Made by a program: the position numbers and the translations under genes. Of a stretch of 64,000 nt of DNA, positions 35,218-47,660 are shown piece by piece. Under the pieces are notes generated by a model that worked only from the letters and a program-made list of their open reading frames with translations, was not told the DNA's origin and searched no databases. Numbering within the stretch: position 1 is the first letter of the stretch; each line of letters starts with the position of its first letter. This DNA is from Aquila chrysaetos chrysaetos (lineage: Eukaryota > Chordata > Aves > Accipitriformes > Accipitridae), in NCBI RefSeq assembly GCF_900496995.4, contig NC_044005.1, positions 29,740,363-29,804,362 on the forward strand. The letters run 5' to 3'.

Positions 35218-37064
35218 ATTTGAGAAGCAGAGCTTTGATGCAAAACTTTCTTTGAGAAGTTAATGTGTTTCTGAATGCTGCTTGCTTTTCTCAGAACTTT
35301 CCAAAAGGGGACAGATGATACTTGACCAAAGAATTGTGATTTTTAATGGCCCGGTAATAACAGGTACTGTTAAATCTTTTACACAACTTCTGTTGAAATC
35401 AGGAATTGTACCCAAGTTGTATAACTAAATTGTTCTATAAAGATATTGTCTTTTAGGTTTATTTAATTTTCTCAAATGCACACTCACAAGAAAAGAGTGT
35501 TTTTTCCCCCTGTATTTAAGAACTTCATGTGTGTTTGGTTTAAAAACTCTGTTGTTGTCTTGCAGCTATAAAGAGTGGGCCTTAAACTTCTTAGGTGAAC
35601 CCCAGCTTTACTGAAGTTGGTAGGAGTCTCCCACTAAATTAGTGCCTTTGCTTATTAATAACTGGCTATCTAAACATAGGTAGGTTTTTGGGGTGGTGGT
35701 TTTTTGTCTTTTTTTAATGTATCTAGAGTTGTATGTGAATATTTTAAGTATATATGGAGATAATGATAAGTTAACATACTTTTTGAATTAATGTAGCATA
35801 AATTCCTGCTGTCCATGGATTAAATTGGTATTGTGATGTTTCTTTGTGAACTACTACCGTGATTGATACACATCTACTGCTGAGAAAGGGTTTTAGTTGT
35901 GTGAGGGGGGAAAAAAGTCCTTCAGTGTGGTGGCATTAGAAATGTTAAGCATGATTTTTAATTGTGAGAGGTTTTATAAAAGGGCTTTGATATACCGACT
36001 TTTATTAGCTGTCTGCTTTTTGTTGAGGAAAAAAGAGTAAACATAATCTCCAATCACTTGTGTTATGTTGGAGTGGGTTTGATAGATACCATACTTGAAT
36101 TCAATTTGCTAATTTGAGTGCAGTCTTTTTCAGCATTTCTTTTTTTAATTATAAATCAAGAATCTCATAGTCTTGGACTGTTCTTTTAGATTCCAGATAC
36201 TTTGTTAAAGATGGAATAATTTCATTAATAAAATACTATATATTACTAGAGTTTGAATTCCTAGAAGAAAGTTTCTGCAACGTGTCCTTTTCATAAAGTT
36301 GATCTAGTGAAGAGATGGTTCAAAGGGTGATAATTATGAAGCAGACTAAGTTTTCTTTTTTAAAATAAGGGTATTGGTAGGGATTTAATTAATCATTAAA
36401 TTTGAATAATAAATGAATCATAAGGCTACCAAGTTGTTTTCTCACTGCATTCTGCTTTATTGTCGTGTTAGTGGGGGATCATATCCTCCTGGTGAGAGGA
36501 CCATAAGCTTTTTCTGTGCAAGCTGGTGGTCGAAGGCAGTTTAAATGCCATTTGAAGGCAGCTGGTCAATTATGCTTATGTTTAAACAGGGTGATAATAA
36601 CTGAGCCATCGGTAATTTAGATGAAGTTGGAAAAATAATTGTGCGAAATGAGGGGAAAAAAAATATGTGAGCGCCCTGCAAGGGGCTTTATGTTAGTCTT
36701 TTAATAATAATAGCTCTTGGGGTTTAGATTGAGTCATCAGAAATAAGCGTTTAAAAATGCATTAACTGTGTTGCAGCACAACCGATAATACCAGCTCCAT
36801 CAGCCAGCCCCCGCCTGAGGCTGGCGGAAGGTGCGGCGGCGTGGGATGACTTGCTGTGCTGGTGGCCTTGGCCGGAGCCCGCGTAGCCTGCGGCCCTGGT
36901 GCCTTCCAGAGCCGGCTCTGCAGAGGCACCTTGGCTGACAGGAGGGCTGGGTGCTGTAGAAATACACGTTTAAAAACCTTTGCGGGAGGAGCTGCCATAA
37001 CCAAAAGAGGAAACCGAGGCACGGTATTGCAGAAAGTCAGTCTGGAGCCGGAAATGGATCCAGG

Positions 37065-37200
37065 ATGTGTGTGTGTGTATGTCCTGGATCAGTTATTTTT
37101 TTATATATATATATACACACACGCACACACGCGCGCACTCCGTTTATTTCTTTTATATATATATATACACAGTCTGTTTATTTCTTTTATATATATATAA
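37065..37200. repeat. Compound (TG)n/(TA)n/(CA)n/(CG)n microsatellite with 34-bp higher-order unit
   Basis: (TG) at 37065-37078, (TA) then (CA) and (CG) at 37101-37138. Two 34-bp-spaced copies of GTTTATTTCTTTTATATATA follow, from 37142 and 37176. Alternating purine-pyrimidine over 37113-37138 favours Z-DNA. Confidence 0.9.
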
Positions 37201-39640
37201 AACCCCATTTATTTATTGTCAGAAATTATTATGTAGCATCTAGTTTGGAGACAGAGGCTGTGGGTGGGTTGTTTGTTTGTTTGTTGGGGTTTTTTTCTGG
37301 TTTCTTAACTACCCTGTGAGGAAAACACCAGAGAATCGTAAATTGAGACTTTCTTGGCAAAATTTAGCAAGAAAACCATTTGTTTGTGGATTTGTGGTAA
37401 TATTCAATATTAGAAAGAAATAGGTGTGACAGGAGCATAGCACTGTAAAGGTGAATCTTGTGTGATAGATGTGCATTGTATTACTGCCAACGGGTGCAAC
37501 TGATACGATGTTGCGAAGAGTTGCCCTGTTTCATTCAGGGGCAGTAATGAAGTGTGCATTATAAATACTGAAGAAGGGGTACCTGCTGTTAGCTAACAAC
37601 AAGTAAAGGTTATACTGAGGTGGAGAGATACAACTTGAAAAGCTCTGATACCATGGGATCAGTGGGCTGTGCACAAAGCTGTGGGGGCAGCAGCCATCCT
37701 CTGAAATACCAGAGCAGCATACTCTGGAGGTGGGACCCCAGTAAAAGTTTTCAGTGCCAGAAGTTCCTTTCACCTGCTAATTTGCCCACGTTGTCTACAA
37801 CTGCTATTGTAGGAAAACAGTTTCTTCCCCTCTTGCTGACACATTATCCTGACACCAGTGGGGTGTGTTTGTTGTTTTTTTTTTTTTAAGGACAAAAACA
37901 TTCAGCTCTCCGTGTGGCTTGCATTGTTTCTGTGTTTGATCTGCTAGGTCAGCCTTAAACAGTAGTCATCACTGAGCACAATAGCTGCTGTCTTTTCTGC
38001 CTTTTGTTTTTGTAATGGTGGTTTAAGGAGAAAATCTGTCATCATAGTGCAGAGCTGGAATCAAACTTCCTTTCCCTGTAATGGGGGAGAGATGGAATTC
38101 TAGATCTGAGATATCCCAGCGTGGGATTTCAGCAGGAATTCCTCTGCTTTTCTTAACCTTCATGTTCATCACAAGATCCTCAATCCATCTAAACTGTCAT
38201 AGCATGATCAAAGACTAAGAAATTATGATGATCCACTCACTGAGAGTTTGGCTGGATAAGAGGTGAATAGGCCTTAATGTAAACCAGATTCAAATGCTGA
38301 TCCAATTTCTAAAGTATCATTAGAGTTCAGCTTTTTTTACAATAATTTTGCAATGACAGTGTCTATCTCAAATGTTACAAGTACTTAGAGTTAAATAAAT
38401 GGGGAATTACCTTATGCAGTACCTTATCGCTAAATGTTTATCACAATGTACAAAAGCTGGGAGGTAGCCTTGGCTGAAAGATCAGACTGTGCTGAAGTTG
38501 TATTGCTGGTTCACCTCTTTACAGTGCTCTGTGGATTCAGTGAGCCATCCAGCATGTACACATAACAGAATTCTGCTTATTTGTGGATGGAGTTCTTGCA
38601 TTAAAAAAACCCCCAACCCCCAAACCAAACTAACTTTAAGGCACTGGCTAGCACTTTATTTTGTAGGTAGTACTGCTTATTTTAATAGTAAATAAGAACA
38701 TCATATACATGTACAATTTTATAAGCTGCATCTGTTTATGTATCAGGTATTTAGACCTTATAATATGGATGTACAGAAGTATGCTTTATTTTATAAGGAG
38801 CCCTGTCACATATCAGAGACTCTTGTTTTACCACAGTTCCCTATGTTTTGCTCTTGCTAAGATATGTGGTGCCAGAAGCATATATTTCCTTGGCATTTTG
38901 GAGTCTGTTAAAGAGATTCCACTTTCCTGGGTGGAGAAGACCCTCTGCTAAGGGTATTCATTCTGGAGGAATTTTTAAATGAGTTACAGTGATTCTTATC
39001 TAAAATTGGCTCATTATGAGAAATCACAGGGAAGGTGCATGGAGTGGAATTGATATCAAAGAAGAGAGGCTGGAAATGAAAATTGTGTTTGTCTTTGGAC
39101 AAGTGACAGGATGAACTGAGGGATGAAAATTCTTTCACAAAGCCTCTGGTTTCTGTGAAACTTTAGCAAAATGGGTTTTCCTAATGTTCTGAAAAATGTA
39201 GGAGTTGTTTCCCTAAACAGAAAGTGTAATCTTGTTTTCAAACTGAAGCTGATGCTTGTGCTAAACCCCCAAACTTAAAAGGAAGTCAATATTTCATGTA
39301 GATGTAACAGTACCAAGGTAGGAGCCTTACATTACAGAAGAGTTGGTTTAGGGGGTGATAATACCGCCCTGGTTATACCACTGTGTATTTGGACTCTGGT
39401 TGAACTGTATGGACCTATGGTTTCACCTGGGTTGGAGATTCTTCATGCTGTAAAGGCACCTGCTAGCACTGGTAGGATGTCACAGAGATTTATTTATTTA
39501 AAGGTTTGGAGTGATGGTGTTTGGGATTAGAGACTGAATAATCCTAAAGGCTTTACTGTTATATCTTATGTTATATAAACGGATGTTTTGATGAAATAAA
39601 CTGATGGAAAACCCTGCGGCCTCGACACCTGTCTTGAGCT

Positions 39641-39752
39641 AGACAGATAATCGTGGAGCAGTAATCGCTAAATTGGATGTAGGACGTGCCAGCTACAGAC
39701 AGATAATCATGGAGCAGTAATAGCTAAATTGGATATAGGACATGCCAGTTGC
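39641..39752. repeat. Two-copy 56-bp tandem duplication
   Basis: Copy 1 is 39641-39696 and copy 2 is 39697-39752, directly abutting. The few differences are mostly CG in copy 1 against CA/TG in copy 2 (for example ATCGTGG versus ATCATGG, GGACGTGCC versus GGACATGCC), consistent with CpG decay in copy 2. Downstream sequence to about 39860 is unassigned. Confidence 0.9.
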
Positions 39753-40829
39753 AGCTACGAACCAAACATAAGAATCTCGGAAAAGATGGTGTGTCTGCAG
39801 GGAACAGCCATCCTCCATGTTGGCAGGGTCATGGTGATCTTCTGTCACAGCCTGTTACTGGCTGAAATGTGCTTTTATAGGTTAACAGAAGACTTTTTCT
39901 TTTTTTGTCTTTTGTTGCTCTTTCTTACCCTTGAAGGGTGCGTGCTGTATACGATATCAGTCTTGTCACAGCAATAAGTTTCATTAGGCTAGATTAGGTT
40001 GAGGGTGTTTTAACGGTGAAAAGTTGACTAATTTTGTAGGTGGCTTTTCTAGTCTTTATTGCTTGAGTTTTGGAAATGAAGCATATGATTAATAAACAGC
40101 CTACTACTATCTTCCCACAAAAAATGAATCATAGTATTTCTTTTATTTAATCCTGTTAAAAGGTTGTCCAGATAATATTTGAGGAAGAAGCCCAAGATTC
40201 AATTTATAGTTGCAGCTGGTTGATGGCTCATTAAGACTGACAGTTCTTGGATGTGAATCTTCATAAGCCTGAATGTTCCTGTACGAGCTCCCTGCTTAAG
40301 ATCTGATAGTTGGAACTAACAGATGGTCAACACTTCACTTATTCATACAGTTACAACATCATGTCTGATGTGTCTGGTTTCTATTCATGCTTATATCTGC
40401 AGGTGGAATTGTCTTGGCATATCTTGCATTTTGTGCTTCCTGCAATTTGAGATGGACGGTGTATCTCAGGCCCATATTTCACGATGACAAGAACACATGC
40501 CACGCAGCCCCCAAAAGAATTTTTTGGGGAAGAAAATTGTCTTGGCAATTTCACTGATCTTATTTGTCTTTTATGTGAAGTTTGTTTGCTTGTTTTGGGC
40601 CTGCCTAGGGAAAAAAACCTAAGTGTTTGTGATCATGTGAGGATTTAAACCAAAAATCCTCTGGCCGAGGTTTGTGTTCCTCTCCTCCTTCTGTAATTAT
40701 TAGCTGTTGTCCTCTCATTTGGATTGTTTTTCTGTCAAGTTGTTCCTGCTTGATATACTTCAAAAAGCAAGAGATGGATGCTTCAGAATATGTTTTTCAG
40801 TGTTGCTATTTAATACACACCGGTAATGC

Positions 40830-41150
40830 TCTCTACAACTACCTGAAGGGGGGTTGTAGCTAGGTGGGTGCTGGTCTCTTCTGTCAGGTGGCTGGAGATA
40901 GGATGAGAGGAAGTGGCCTCAAGTTGAGGCAAGGGAGATTTAGGTTAGATATTAGGAAAAATTTTTTTTACTGAGAGGGTTGTCAGACACTGGAATAGGC
41001 TGCCCAGGGAAGTGGTTGAGTCACCATCCCTGGAGGTATTCAAAAAGTGAGTAGACGGGGTACTTCAGGACATGGTTTAGTGGGCATTGTTGATGGTTGG
41101 ACTTGATGATCTCGAAGGTCTTTTCCAACCTAAATGATTCTATGATTCTA
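40830..41150 (+). mobile_element. CR1 LINE, 5'-truncated 3' end, relatively young
   Basis: Strong resemblance to the avian CR1 3' terminus: TACAACTACCTGAAGG, GGTTGTAGCTAGGTGGG, GAGAGGAAGTGGCCTCAAGT, AATAGGCTGCCCAGGGAAGT, TGGTTGAGTCACCATCCC, GGTCTTTTCCAACCTAAATG, then the tail ATGATTCTATGATTCTA. About 320 bp, covering the last ORF2 codons and the 3' UTR. It is by far the best-preserved repeat here, so it inserted fairly recently. The short tandem 8-mer tail instead of poly(A) is diagnostic for CR1. Confidence 0.93.
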
Positions 41151-42552
41151 ATGTTACGAAATTCTGGAAGACATCTTTGCGTAATATTCTTGCTGGCATA
41201 ATAGGATTGTGCTATCAGATCATCTGAGGAGTTATCCAAAGGCACACTTGGTCTGAATTTGAGTATCTAGTTACAGGTGCCAGACTCGTGACAGCTTGTT
41301 CTTTTGCTTATGTTACATTACCAGCTCAAAACTAACATTTTGGAGAGAAAGCCCCTGTATTGCATCCCAGGACCAAGAAGTTTATATGCTTGGGTAATAC
41401 TTGCTGAATTTCAATCAGAATTATCAGATCGTTCCCAAACTCAGGATTGAATTAGTGGGTGAATATATGAAGTTCGTTCTTGGTCTTTAACCATGTTTTA
41501 AAAAAACATCTTCAAATCCCCCCGTGTGGTTGTAGAGTATTCCAGTGGGCTGCACAGAAAGGTAGTGCTCAGATTGAAGCGACCAAGGATAAAATGTGCC
41601 ATCTGTCTGTCTTAGACCACAGAAACAGGGACCATATTTAGATGGTCTGCGGAACTCCTGGTATCTAATCAAATAGAAAGGTGGGCTCCACTGGAAAGTG
41701 AGCAAGGAGCTGTCTATACCCAGGGAACAGGATGCAACTTCTGTGGAAGTCAGGCTTTCTGGATCAGGACACAGCTGCAGGGTATGCCTGCGCAGTGTGA
41801 TAGTGCCTGATGCTGAGATCCGAGAGTACTCTGCAGAAGGGCTTGTGCAACTTCTCTGCGTTTCCTTGGAAAAAGCCTGCGCTGAAAAGAATGAAAGCGT
41901 GACGAATCCTGAACAAGCTGAAGCACACAGAGGTGCTAGCTCTGGTCTCTGTGCTGTGCTGCGTGGCGTGAGGTGGACAGCCTTTAGACATCTGCATGAC
42001 ATCTTGGTTTTCAGTACTGCTTCTGCTAAATGTGATGTGCACATGTGAGCACAAATGTTCTGTCTTGTGCCTTCTGAAAATCATAAGGCTTGTTCAGATG
42101 AGTGGCAGGCATAGTTCAAGCCTTTTGTTTCTTCTTTGGCTGTGACTGCAATCTGGGGAGCAGATGCTACGCTGACTGGTGGTCTCTAAGTTGATTGATG
42201 ATGGTAATACTTATTCCTTTTAAAGCCAACGTATATGCATCCCATGATATACCAGTGTTTCAGGCCTAGATTAGAAGGATGGTAGATGTAAGAGGGAACG
42301 TGGATAGGACAAACAGAAATTGATCTGTGTCCATTTTGTTTCACTTGCTGAGTTACCACCTGTTTTGACAGTTGGAGGCTAGCGTTACTAAGGGTTAAAG
42401 CACTGGGTTACAAAAACAAAAGAAAATAAGACATAGAAAGTAATGCTGATGATGCTGTAGTCAGGGTCTGCTATGGCCTCCTGCCTGTGAGGGTGAGGAG
42501 GGTGAATTTTTTTTTTTTTGCAGAAGGCTTACTCATGTAAGCAAGGTGCTTG
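41151..42552. other. Intergenic DNA with overlapping open frames on both strands
   Basis: The 41487-42084 part is open on the minus strand for 185 codons (41487-42044) and on the plus strand for 116 codons (41698-42048). Neither product resembles a family I know. GC is higher than in the flanks and some CpGs are kept. No gene is called. Confidence 0.5.
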
Positions 42553-43450
42553 TTAGTGAACAAGAAGGCCAAAAAAGAGCACACAAGAAGTGGAGAGATG
42601 CAAGGACAGGCTACAACAGATATGTGTAGAAGCATTGCTTAGACAACCAGATGGTCTTAGGTGATTAAATGACTTGTTATGTGGATGAGGGCAGTGGTGG
42701 ATGTTCTTGTACCTTGACTTTAGAATGGCTTTTGACACAGTCTCCCACAGTGTTTCTTCTGGACCAGAGGAAGGATGAGTAACGTGACTGGACTGTTTGG
42801 TGGTTTGAACTGGCTGGATCACTGGACTCAGATCAATTGCTCAATGTTCATTTGTTAGGAGGCTAGAAGTGGAGTACTCTGTAAAGTGATACTGGGGCTG
42901 ATATTCAGTATCTTCACGGAGGACCCTGATTATTAGGCAATGTTCCTCTATGAGGGAGGGAGTTAATATGCTGAAAGATAGAGCCTGGGTTCATGATTTG
43001 GCTGACAGAAACCTCCTGCAGTTTGACAAGAAGTGCAGAATTCTCAGCTTTGCCGAGAGAGATCCTGGGAGTTACAGTGGCATGTGCTGAACCTGAGCTG
43101 ACAGTGAGTTCACAACATAAATATGTTGGCCTGTATGCTAGGCTATGGTAGGAGAATATGGCCACCAGATTGAGGGAAATGATTATCCTCTTCATGCTGT
43201 TGAGGCTGCAGCTGCAATACTGTGTCTGGTTTTGGGCTCTTTGGTTCCAGAAGGATGGCAAGAAACTATCCGGAAGAGGCTACGAAGATGGTTAGGAGTT
43301 AGGAACAAGTTTCCTAGAACACTTGTGAAACTTCTGTCCTTGAAGGTTTTCAAGACTTGGCTGGACATAGTCATGACTAACCTGATTGGAACTAGTGCTG
43401 ACAATAGCCCTGCTTTCAGTGGGAGGTTGAACCAGCTTTTCTATTGTTCT
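42553..43450 (+). mobile_element. Old CR1 LINE fragment including reverse-transcriptase remnant
   Basis: A decayed CR1 ORF2. Around 42708-42756 the sequence CTTGACTTTAGAATGGCTTT then TGACACAGTCTCCCACAG matches the LDFxKAFDTVSH block of CR1 reverse transcriptase. Further blocks (TGATACTGGGGCTGATATTC, GAAACCTCCTGCAGTTTGAC, ACGAAGATGG, TTCAAGACTTGGCTGGACAT) follow in CR1 order. Internal deletions and many stops show it is dead. It is older than the CR1 at 40830 and in the same orientation. Confidence 0.8.
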
Positions 43451-45624
43451 TTAAAGAGTAAGGAAAAAGTCAGGTGAAGGAACGATACCAAAAAATTCAC
43501 ATGGATCATAATAGCAACTGAAGCAGTAGGCATTAGGAGAATTATACAGAACCCAAAGTATTAGAAGCTCATGGGATGACAGAATGAAAGTACAGGGAAG
43601 GTGCTGAGATGACAGTGGTGACGCGGTCCCAAGATGATCTCTACAGCAAGGTTTTATTTCCCTCAATGCTATTATTAGTCAATAAAAAGCTATAGTTAAT
43701 AAGACTGAAAACAACAGAACGGAAGGCACTATTTTCTGAGCTTGAAATGAAAAAAAGAATCAGGAGAGGCATGTGCTGCAATATTTTGGAAGTCTGTTTC
43801 CTGTAAAACTGAACAACTTGTGAGCTGAGCAGAATTATTTACCTTCTCATGAGCTCTGTTTTCAGAATAGGTGTCTCATGGACTTGACCCATACTTTGTT
43901 GCTGTTACAACATTAAACAGACTTTTTTTTTTTTTTCTTTTTTTTGCCTTGGAATGCATGTCCTGAGTTGTCCCCTAGGCTTAAAGGTTGATTCATCTTT
44001 ATCTACATATGGGGACTTTTGTACTTGAGACTTGACATGCCATAGTCATGAATGACTCTTCTGTTAAGAAATTAAAATGTCTCATCTCCATTTTTTGTAA
44101 AGTATTGTTTCTGGAAGAGAACGGAAAGAAGAAGAATCTAATTTCCACTAATTCAGTTTGGGGCTGTTCCCTGTGGAACTTGAAAATAGCTTATTTATGG
44201 GAGCTGATTGTTCTCATGAAAGGCCTGAAACTGTAAACCAGAGAAAACAAGCCTGGTTTTGTAGTCAGTGTTTATGGAGTAATTTTTTCTTTCCTTTTGG
44301 TTATTACAGGATTGCTGTTGATGTTCTTTTGTGAATTCCCGAATGATGTGTGGTTAAGAAGAATTGTTAAAAAGGAACGCTTTGTTATCTCCCACTCCTG
44401 GATCTTCATCAACAAGAAAAAAACCACTTTGTAAAGAACTTTTTTTTTTGTAGGTGTCAGAACACTTCAAAAGTGCCACTTAGGTGCCTTCAGTCAGAGA
44501 CTAGAGCTTTGGTTTTTGTCCTTTTGCAGTAGTGGAAAAAGGTGGGAGGGAGCTTCTGCTCTTGCTAGAGGTGACTTTAGCTTCTTTGGATATAAGGGCT
44601 CTGAGATCTTGGCAAAAATGAGGATCTGTGTAACTTGAATGTCTCTTCTCACTATGTCCCGTTTAACGGGTAAGGGATGTGGTTAACCTAGCTAGTGCCA
44701 GCTTTAGTTACGTAGCTAAAATGCAGTAGTATGGTCCCTCACCTGGGGGAACACAGCCTCCAGACCTTGTTTTCACATCCAAATGAATTTAGGAGAGTAT
44801 CAGGGAGACTGTAGCATCCTTATTAGCAGATTGCCAGACTAGGTATCCCTCGATCCACACTATGTGTTTGGCCCCAAGTGCATTAGCTTCCAGCTTTTCT
44901 TTATACCTGGTTGTCTCATTTCCAGAGTGAAATTTTCAGATTTCCCACTGACAATTCAATTGATACATCAAGGTAACTACACCTGATCCCTGCAACGCCC
45001 GTGGCAACAACTCTAAATGCAGTGACTTGTTTTGAGTGACAACAGTCAAGGAATTGGAGCTCACCTCTACGGTGTGGGTGAAGCTTGTGAAAATAGTCCC
45101 TGCTCTCTGTTTAATTAGCCTGTTTGTCATACCAGCTTGATGTACTGGTATAACAAGCCAGAATGCCAAGTGGATTACAAACATCAAACAACTGCTATGC
45201 TTTTCAGTGAGCTGTAAGTTTAAGGTTTCTAGTCAAATCAACCTTCTCACAAATCCATGAACCAATGACAACCCCCCGAGAATTACCCTTTAACAAGGAT
45301 GCTGTCAGTGAGAGGGGGAGTTTGCACTAGTGAAAAGGAGACAGCAGCTGTCTATCTGGGAATGGCTGATACCCCAGCTGTTCCCAGCTGTGTGCTTTTG
45401 CAGAGCTCTGTTCCAACTAGAAATTCATTTGGGGGACTGCTAGCACAGTGAAAGCAGTGCATGGTTTTTAAGAGAAGGGAGTCTATTTTCATGATCAACA
45501 GGGTCATCTACAGTTTTGGGAGCCAAAAGGTCTTCTGACTTCTTGTCCTTACATGTCTTTTCAAGATGCTTTTTGTATGCGTCATGTGCTTGTAGAAATA
45601 AAGGAACAAACCAGGTAACCTGTT
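43451..45624. other. Intergenic DNA
   Basis: Unassigned AT-rich sequence with a T run at 43924-43946. A splice-acceptor-preceded open stretch lies at 44310-44434 and is discussed as a finding. No gene is supported. Confidence 0.55.
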
Positions 45625-46900
45625 GTGGAGTGGGGCTGTTACCCTTCTAGTTATAAAGATTTTCCTAATTTCTAACCATAATCCTGCTTCCATCTAAGCC
45701 TATTGCTACCTGTCCTGTCCACCCTGTGCAAAGATGACTGATTGTTCCTTTTCTCTTCGCAACAGGTTTTTGTATACTTGAAGGCTGGAGGGATGAGGTG
45801 GGGAATTAACAATAATCTATAAGCTGAATTGGCTCAGATCTTTTTTTCTGAAACTGGATGTTATGTCATCTGAGGCCTTATCAGTGCCAACTAAAGTAGA
45901 AAAATGGTATCCTGAAAGACATGTGAAATAATGCTGTTCATACATCCCTGTCTGATGTTTGCCTTTTCACAGTGGCATTATATTGACTTGCCTTCTGCTT
46001 GATATCTATTGCCTTCCCATCCTCTTAAGAGCTGTTACCTCGCCAGCCATTTCCTGTCCCAAAGTCATTCAGTTGGGTGTCACTATGAAAATGTAATGCT
46101 TGACATAAGCTCCTGCTCAGTTTGTCTCCTTTTCCCGACTGCTTTTCCAGTTTGTTTATTTTGAATTCTGTTTGCCGTCCAGTATACTTGCAGTTTTCCC
46201 TACCTTCTCATGTGCAGATTTAATACGGTTGTTTATTCCATTGTCCAAATCATTAGTGAAAGCACTGAATGAAGTTGGAAGTGGTGTGGTTATCCATGAA
46301 ATATCCACCTCAATGCATCTTTCCTTTTTGACAGGGAACTGTGGATAATTACCCCTCAGGAATAGTGTTTGATGATTTTTGCAGCCATCCTATGGTGGTT
46401 TGAGCTAATCTTTGCTTCTGCAGCTTGCTTACAAGATTGTCATGTTAGGTAACATCAAAGGCCTTTACTGAAATTGGATTTTGACATCGATTGCTTCTTC
46501 CCTGTCCGCAAGGCCTGTTGGTCTGCCGTGGAAGGAAATTAGATTGGTTTGGTATGATTTGTTCCCTACCGTTCATTGCTTTAGTACCTTTTGGTGGGTT
46601 TACAGATGGTATGATTTATTCTAGTAGTTTTTCTGGTAATTGAACATGAAAGGTTTTTAATTTCCAGCTCCTCTTTTTCCTCCCCTTGTTAGAGGTGGAG
46701 TAGATTTTTCTGTCTGCCAGAAACTGCCTATGAGTTCTCCAGGATGACCATCAACACTTCTGGGATTAATTCCTCTGGGTTTTTTTTTAATTATCCTAGA
46801 ACAAACAGTATCATGCTCAACCAATATGAAAAGGATTGCCAAGTTATCATAACCTATTCTTCTTACTGGGGCTTTTGGGTTAAAAATTCAAGTAATCCAT
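45625..46900 (-). mobile_element. Ancient CR1-type LINE, antisense
   Basis: Read on the + strand, a series of blocks match the reverse complement of the long sauropsid CR1 body, in order: ATTTTCCTAATTTCTAACC, AAGCCTATTGCTACCTGTCC, TATACTTGAAGGCTG, CATTGTCCAAATCATTAGTG, TAACATCAAAGGCCTTTACT, GGTTTGGTATGATTTGTTC and GAGTTCTCCAGGATGACC. It is strongly diverged with indels, so it predates the other insertions. Confidence 0.75.
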
Positions 46901-47660
46901 GAATCTGTTTTCATTTCATTATGTTTCTTTACTTTGAAAATATTTTTCTTAGAAATATTTAAGTAACTGTGCCATATGTAATCTTACCCTTTTTGTTGTT
47001 GGTATTAATTGTATTAACCATCTGCATGCTGACATTTCTAGTGAAGACTCCTTTATGATGACATTAAATGTTTTGCACTTGTGTCATTTTTTGATATTTT
47101 TCTTCTTTTCTGAATTCCTGTTCTAAATTTCCTATTCTTCTAGCTGCTGAAGTATTTGCATTAATGTCCCTTCCTAGTTACATCCCACTTTGTCTTGCCA
47201 TACCTGATTTTGTCCCTAGGCATTCTTGCTATTCTTTCATACTCATCTTAATAGTATGACCTAGATTGTTTTCTGTACGCTTCCCCGTTTTTATCTGAGG
47301 TCAATACAGAGCTTTTGTGTAACTTCTTTGAGGAACTGGCACCCTAATTACTTTATTTTTTTTCCTTAATGTAGAGTAAGAGCTCATAATTGGCAAGTTT
47401 CTTTGATTTTACCTTGTCTTGAAGGTAATTTTCTTAATATCTTTTACTCAGCCTTCCAAAGGATCACTCAGTCTATCATTTCTTGGTTGCTGGCACCTTT
47501 ACTTTCCCGCTTGATCCCTCCCTACATCTTAGCACCAAATCTAGCAGGCCTTCTCGTGATCCTGTCCCCTCCCTCCGTGTCAGAAAGCATTTTTATTATT
47601 GCCATCCACGGGGCTATGTCCTGCTGTGCTCCCCTCCCAAAAGCAGCCTGGGTAGGCAGT
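46901..47660 (-). mobile_element. Probable continuation of the antisense ancient CR1
   Basis: Composition stays pyrimidine-rich on the + strand. Pieces such as CACCAAATCTAGCAGGCC and GAAAGCATTTTTATTATTGC recall the same CR1 body further upstream in the element. The similarity is weaker than in 45625-46900 and the right border is a guess. Confidence 0.45.

Larger units (their letters stand above)
35218..40829. other. Intergenic DNA downstream of SPTSSA
   Basis: Mostly AT-rich and without a recognisable gene. It contains a small GC-richer island at 36775-37035, the microsatellite at 37065-37200 and the 56-bp tandem duplication at 39641-39752. The open frames are short and lack family resemblance. 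Confidence 0.65.

Noticed and set aside
35283..35364. Short stretch between ag and gt that could pass as an exon downstream of SPTSSA
   Set aside because: The translation has no homology and SPTSSA is already complete.
42914..43477. Open frames at 42914-43261 (minus) and 43145-43477 (plus)
   Set aside because: They lie in a decayed CR1 copy and are not a host gene.
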